Made by a program: the position numbers and the translations under genes. A DNA stretch of 52,101 nucleotides from Collinsella sp. (lineage in GTDB: Bacteria; Actinomycetota; Coriobacteriia; Coriobacteriales; Coriobacteriaceae): contig DXMY01000047.1 of the NCBI GenBank assembly GCA_019413925.1, positions 1 through 52,101 of the forward strand, given 5' to 3'. Shown here in pieces: positions 49,424 to 52,101 of the stretch (positions are counted from its first letter, which is position 1; each line of letters starts with the position of its first letter). Below the pieces are notes generated by a model that saw nothing but the letters and a program-made list of their open reading frames with translations, did no database searches and was not told where the DNA came from.

Positions 49424-49999
49424 GTGAGTACCCGTAGCGCCACGAACAAGCGCACGCAATCCCACGAGGTTACCGGGGTTGCGCGCAAGTCCGCCGCATC
49501 TGCTAAGCCCGCCCGTCAGGCAGCGAGCTCTGTCCGCGTCGTGCCAGCATCATCCAAGGCACGCCGCAAAGAGCTCGAGAAGGGTGAAAACCTGGACGGC
49601 CTTTCCAAGGAGGAGAAGCGCGCCCGCAAGGCCAAGCAGCGTGCTCGCGAGGATCGTATCTACACGGTGTCGAATATTCTTCTCAAGCAGGATGAGGACT
49701 ACACCAAGCGCCGCCGTATTTGGTGGGCTGTGCTCGCTATCGGCATGGTGCTCGTCGTGGCAATTGGGGCCTCGCTCTACTTCGCTCCCGGCGGCACGGT
49801 GTCCAGTCCCGTCCAGATGGTCGGCATCATTTTGTCCTATGTCATCATTCTGGGTGACTTTATCTACGACTTCGTTCGTATTCGTCCTCTGCGCAACAGG
49901 TATCGCACGCAGGCCGAGGGCATGTCCGAGAACAAGCTCAACGCTCTTATTGAGCGTGCGGCTGCCGAGGAGGACAAGAAGGCCTCCAAGAAGAAGTAG
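49424..49999 (+). CDS. Basic two-segment membrane protein of unknown function (191 aa)
   Basis: Residues 1-100 are very basic and probably cytoplasmic (KARRKELEKGENLDGLSKEE, partly quoted; EKRARKAKQRARED). Two membrane segments lie at about 103-122 (WAVLAIGMVLVVAIGASLYF) and 131-150 (VQMVGIILSYVIILGDFIYD). A basic/acidic C-terminus follows. The GTG immediately follows the purC stop, so translation is coupled. I do not recognise the family. Confidence 0.78.
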   Translation: MSTRSATNKRTQSHEVTGVARKSAASAKPARQAASSVRVVPASSKARRKELEKGENLDGLSKEEKRARKAKQRAREDRIYTVSNILLKQDEDYTKRRRIWWAVLAIGMVLVVAIGASLYFAPGGTVSSPVQMVGIILSYVIILGDFIYDFVRIRPLRNRYRTQAEGMSENKLNALIERAAAEEDKKASKKK

Positions 50000-50033
50000 T
50001 AGCGTTACAACCTATAGATATCGCTAAGATATA

Positions 50034-50065
50034 AGGCGCGTCGTTTTTTGCGGCGCGCCTTTTTA
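50034..50065 (+). terminator. Terminator after the purC unit
   Basis: A 10-bp stem AGGCGCGTCG/CGGCGCGCCT (one G-U) with a seven-base loop, then TTTTT. Confidence 0.85.
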
Positions 50066-50092
50066 CTGTCCTATAGATAGATGGAGTGGCAC

Positions 50093-51373
50093 ATGATTCG
50101 AGCTGCCCTGACGGTCGAAGAGGCTCTGGAGGGCATGAAGGCCCTGGAGCCCAAGATCAAAAATTATGCACGTCTCGTTGTCCGCAAGGGCGTAAACGTT
50201 AAGCCCGGCCAGGAGGTCGTCGTTCAGTCTCCCGTCGAGTGCGCGTCATTTGCGCGCGTGGTGGTTGCGGAGGCTTATGACGCTGGTGCCGGTCACGTGA
50301 CGGTCATCTGGGCCGACGACGCCGTGACGAGGCTTACGTACGAGCATGTCGAGAAAAGTTACTTTGAGCAGACGCCCGAGTGGAAGCGCATGCAGTTGGA
50401 TTCGTTGGCCCAGGACGGTGCCTGCTTTATCTTTATCGAGGGTGCCGATCCTGCAGCCCTCAAGGGCATCGATCCAGCCAAGCCGGCTGCGGCATCCAAG
50501 GCGAGGAATACGCAGTGCAAAGTTTTCCGCCGTGGACTGGATTACAACATCAATCCGTGGTGCATCGCCGGCGCTCCGGTCGTGGCTTGGGCGCGCGAGG
50601 TGTTCCCGGGAGACGCCGATGAGGTTGCAATCTATAAGCTGTGGAATGCGATTCTGCACACCGCGCGCGCCGATGGCCAGGACCCGGAGAGCGACTGGGA
50701 ACTCCATGACGCCGCATTCGAAAAGAACCTGCGCTTCCTGAACGACAATCGTTTCGACTACCTGCACTACACCGCGGCAAATGGAACCGATTTGACGATT
50801 GGCATGACGAAGGGTCACGAGTGGGCCGGCGGCAAGGGCAAGACGCCCGATGGACACCCCTTCTTCCCCAACATTCCCACCGAGGAAGTCTTCACCTCAC
50901 CCGATCGCATGCGCGCCGACGGTATCGTGTACTCGGCCATGCCGCTCATCCACCACGGCAATAAGGTCGACGATTTTTGGATTAAGTTCGAGGGCGGCCG
51001 CGTGGTGGACTACGACGCCCGTGTGGGCAAGGCAACGCTCGCAAGTATCATCGATACTGACGAGGGCGCTGCTCACCTGGGAGAGGTCGCGCTCATTTCC
51101 AAGAACACGCCGATCCGCGAAAGCGGCGTTCTGTTCTATGACACGCTCTATGACGAGAACGCTAGCTGCCATCTCGCGCTAGGAGTCGGTTTCCCCGAAT
51201 GTATCGAGGGTGGGTATGACATGTCCAAGGAGGAGCTCCTGGAGCATGGCGTTAACGTCTCGAGCACGCACGTCGATTTTATGATCGGCACGGACGACAT
51301 CGATATTGTGGGCATTACGCCTGATGGACGTGAAGTTGTGATTTTCCAGAACGGCCAATGGAGTTGGGAATAG
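50093..51373 (+). CDS. M29-family aminopeptidase
   Basis: A 426-aa metal-dependent aminopeptidase related to AmpS/PepS and aminopeptidase T, with broad N-terminal residue specificity. Family features: NVKPGQEVVVQSPVE near residue 40, the metal-binding segments FPNIPTEEVFTSPDRM, CHLALGVGFPECI and STHVDFMIGT, and the ending REVVIFQNGQWSWE. The ATG at 50093 is preferred over one four codons upstream because GGAG then lies at good distance. It has its own transcript after the purC terminator. Confidence 0.93.
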   Translation: MIRAALTVEEALEGMKALEPKIKNYARLVVRKGVNVKPGQEVVVQSPVECASFARVVVAEAYDAGAGHVTVIWADDAVTRLTYEHVEKSYFEQTPEWKRMQLDSLAQDGACFIFIEGADPAALKGIDPAKPAAASKARNTQCKVFRRGLDYNINPWCIAGAPVVAWAREVFPGDADEVAIYKLWNAILHTARADGQDPESDWELHDAAFEKNLRFLNDNRFDYLHYTAANGTDLTIGMTKGHEWAGGKGKTPDGHPFFPNIPTEEVFTSPDRMRADGIVYSAMPLIHHGNKVDDFWIKFEGGRVVDYDARVGKATLASIIDTDEGAAHLGEVALISKNTPIRESGVLFYDTLYDENASCHLALGVGFPECIEGGYDMSKEELLEHGVNVSSTHVDFMIGTDDIDIVGITPDGREVVIFQNGQWSWE

Positions 51374-51392
51374 TCCCAGACCGTGGTACAAT
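51364..51392 (+). promoter_or_regulatory. Promoter of tRNA-Lys
   Basis: TTGGGA (51364-51369, overlapping the end of the aminopeptidase gene), 17-base spacer, TACAAT (51387-51392), nine bases before the mature 5' end. Confidence 0.7.
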
Positions 51393-51401
51393 GCCACCCG
51401 C

Positions 51402-51474
51402 GGGCCGTTAGCTCAGCTGGCAGAGCAGGGGACTTTTAATCCCAAGGTCCAGGGTTCGAACCCCTGACGGCCCA
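51402..51474 (+). tRNA. tRNA-Lys (TTT), CCA not encoded
   Basis: Cloverleaf with acceptor GGGCCGT/ACGGCCC, anticodon loop CTTTTAA (anticodon TTT) and T-arm CAGGGTTCGAACCCCTG. After the discriminator A the DNA reads CCC rather than CCA, unlike the other tRNAs here. The missing CCA is present on the duplicated 3' end at 51637-51656. Confidence 0.94.
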
Positions 51475-51489
51475 CCCAAAGATTGTTGA

Positions 51490-51519
51490 GACGGTCAACT
51501 TCGGTTGGCCGTCTTTTTT
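51490..51519 (+). terminator. Terminator after tRNA-Lys
   Basis: A 10-bp stem GACGGTCAAC/GTTGGCCGTC (one G-U) with TTCG loop, then TTTTTT. Confidence 0.9.
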
Positions 51520-51532
51520 GTCGTCCTTTCAT

Positions 51533-51656
51533 GGGTTCGAACCCGTCGGAGCGCGGAGCTGAGTAAACGCGTGAGCGTTTGCCAGCGCAGCGCGCAAGGC
51601 GCGAAAGCGCCGCAGCGGCCGCCTGCGAAGCAGGCTGAACCCCTGACGGCCCACCA
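51533..51656 (+). repeat. Post-tRNA module at tRNA-Lys: T-arm palindrome, three hairpins, copy of the tRNA 3' end with CCA
   Basis: It starts with the palindrome GGGTTCGAACCC (51533-51544). Hairpin 1 is AAACGC-GTGA-GCGTTT (51565-51580). Hairpin 2 is GGCGC-GAAA-GCGCC (51598-51611). Hairpin 3 is GCCTGC-GAA-GCAGGC (51621-51635). It ends with GAACCCCTGACGGCCCACC (51637-51655), identical to 51458-51476 of the tRNA, followed by A to give CCA. Order and spacing match the module after tRNA-Gly. Confidence 0.8.
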
Positions 51657-51665
51657 TGGAATAGA

Positions 51666-51695
51666 AAGCGACCAACTCCGGTTGGTCGCTTTTTT
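51666..51695 (+). terminator. Second terminator, after the duplicated tRNA-Lys 3' end
   Basis: An 11-bp stem AAGCGACCAAC/GTTGGTCGCTT with TCCG loop, then TTTTTT. It resembles the first tRNA-Lys terminator in its GTTGG arm and tetraloop. Confidence 0.88.
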
Positions 51696-51706
51696 GTTGC
51701 CGGTGC

Positions 51707-51722
51707 ACGGGTTCGAACCCGT
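51707..51722. repeat. T-arm-like palindrome, second copy
   Basis: ACGGGTTCGAACCCGT is a perfect 16-bp palindrome after the second terminator. It occupies the same relative place as the palindrome at 51533 after the first terminator. Confidence 0.75.
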
Positions 51723-51738
51723 ATCTAGCTATATATAA

Positions 51739-52101
51739 GAACGCTTGGCGAACAAAACCCGCCTTTTACCGATGGGAAACAAATAACTGATGCCTTTGGA
51801 GTAAAGTAGCGCTCCAGAGATGACCGATGTCTCAATACACATAAAACAGCTGGTCATCGCCAATATCAGAAGCCAATGCTTCAGTTTTAACCTCAGTGAT
51901 GCGACTGAGGGACCTATTCATTTGTGAACAAAATATGGAGTGCGCGATTCCCGCCCACGGCGCCCCTCCGGTCTGGCAATATATCTCCTTGCCGCGCGGC
52001 CCGGTCGGACCGGATCAGCCGCCGAGCGTGCACCTTGAGAACCGGATACTGCGAGGATGGACACATCGAGTGTCGCATCCGGGCAGACATCGAACCATTT
52101 G
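51739..52101. other. Gene-free right end; possible rRNA operon leader
   Basis: No credible gene is visible. The last 70 bases contain CACCTTGAGAACC (52031-52043), reminiscent of the TTGAGAACT-type element in actinobacterial rRNA leaders. A hairpin GGATG-GACAC / GTGTC-GCATCC with one bulged G (52055-52080) follows. An rRNA operon beyond the edge would fit the nearby tRNA, but 16S sequence is not in the window. Confidence 0.35.

Noticed and set aside
39767..51656. An integrated element spanning tRNA-Gly to tRNA-Lys
   Set aside because: The region between holds housekeeping genes (purB, purC, two-component system) and no integrase. The 3'-end repeats are specific to each tRNA and do not pair with each other.
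1..52101. CRISPR arrays, insertion sequences or prophage genes
   Set aside because: I saw no regularly spaced direct repeats of CRISPR type, and no transposase, integrase or phage structural protein in any frame.

Overview
The window is a chromosomal replication-origin region from a high-GC, Gram-positive actinobacterium. It most resembles class Coriobacteriia, and Collinsella or a close relative is my best guess. This rests on the gene order gyrA-gyrB-dciA-recF-dnaN-dnaA / rpmH-rnpA-yidD-yidC-khpB-rsmG-parA-parB, on the GC-rich codon use, on sortase-anchored Cna-B surface proteins, and on several small genes I recognise only as Coriobacteriia-like. No database was consulted, so the taxon is an inference.

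Layout. 1-4.35 kb (minus): a pilus or adhesin operon with a large ancillary adhesin and the first 216 residues of a backbone pilin that runs off the left edge. 4.8-8.1 kb (minus): typA, two unrecognised genes and a bifunctional-nuclease-family gene. 8.26-8.56 kb (minus): tRNA-Ile, tRNA-Ala, tRNA-Ile, then a long perfect inverted repeat. 8.86-19.84 kb (minus): the replication block gyrA, gyrB, dciA-like, recF, dnaN, dnaA, and an unusual GHKL-ATPase/PQ-rich/winged-helix gene lying between dnaA and rpmH. Candidate origin DNA, with variant DnaA boxes close to TTTTCAACA, lies on both sides of the dnaA pair (16.52-16.76 kb and 19.84-20.08 kb). 20.18-25.22 kb (plus): rpmH, rnpA, yidD, yidC, khpB, rsmG, three evenly spaced parS sites, parA, parB and a small membrane protein. 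Genes point away from the origin on both sides, as expected for bidirectional replication.

25.4-39.5 kb: rlmN (minus); ddl and a DnaQ-DinG helicase/nuclease fusion (plus); a pair of WYL regulators (minus); a giant M28-peptidase-like membrane protein split by about 680 acidic low-complexity residues (plus); and a large thioester/VaFE LPXTG surface protein (minus). 39.77-40.16 kb: tRNA-Gly followed by two further copies of its own 3' end. 40.3-51.4 kb (all plus): purB, a substrate-binding protein with a diguanylate cyclase, a TSCPD protein with a Tat lipoprotein, a two-component system, purC, a membrane protein and an M29 aminopeptidase. 51.4-51.7 kb: tRNA-Lys, again followed by a second copy of its 3' end. 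The last ~370 bases hold no gene and may be the leader of an rRNA operon beyond the right edge.

The strongest candidates for something undescribed are: a three-hairpin module found after both tRNA-Gly and tRNA-Lys, with compensatory stem changes and ending in a copy of the host tRNA's 3' end; the ATPase/prion-like/winged-helix protein encoded beside dnaA; the matching divergence of the DnaA recognition motif and the candidate DnaA boxes; and the giant split M28-like protein whose metal ligands appear to be lost.
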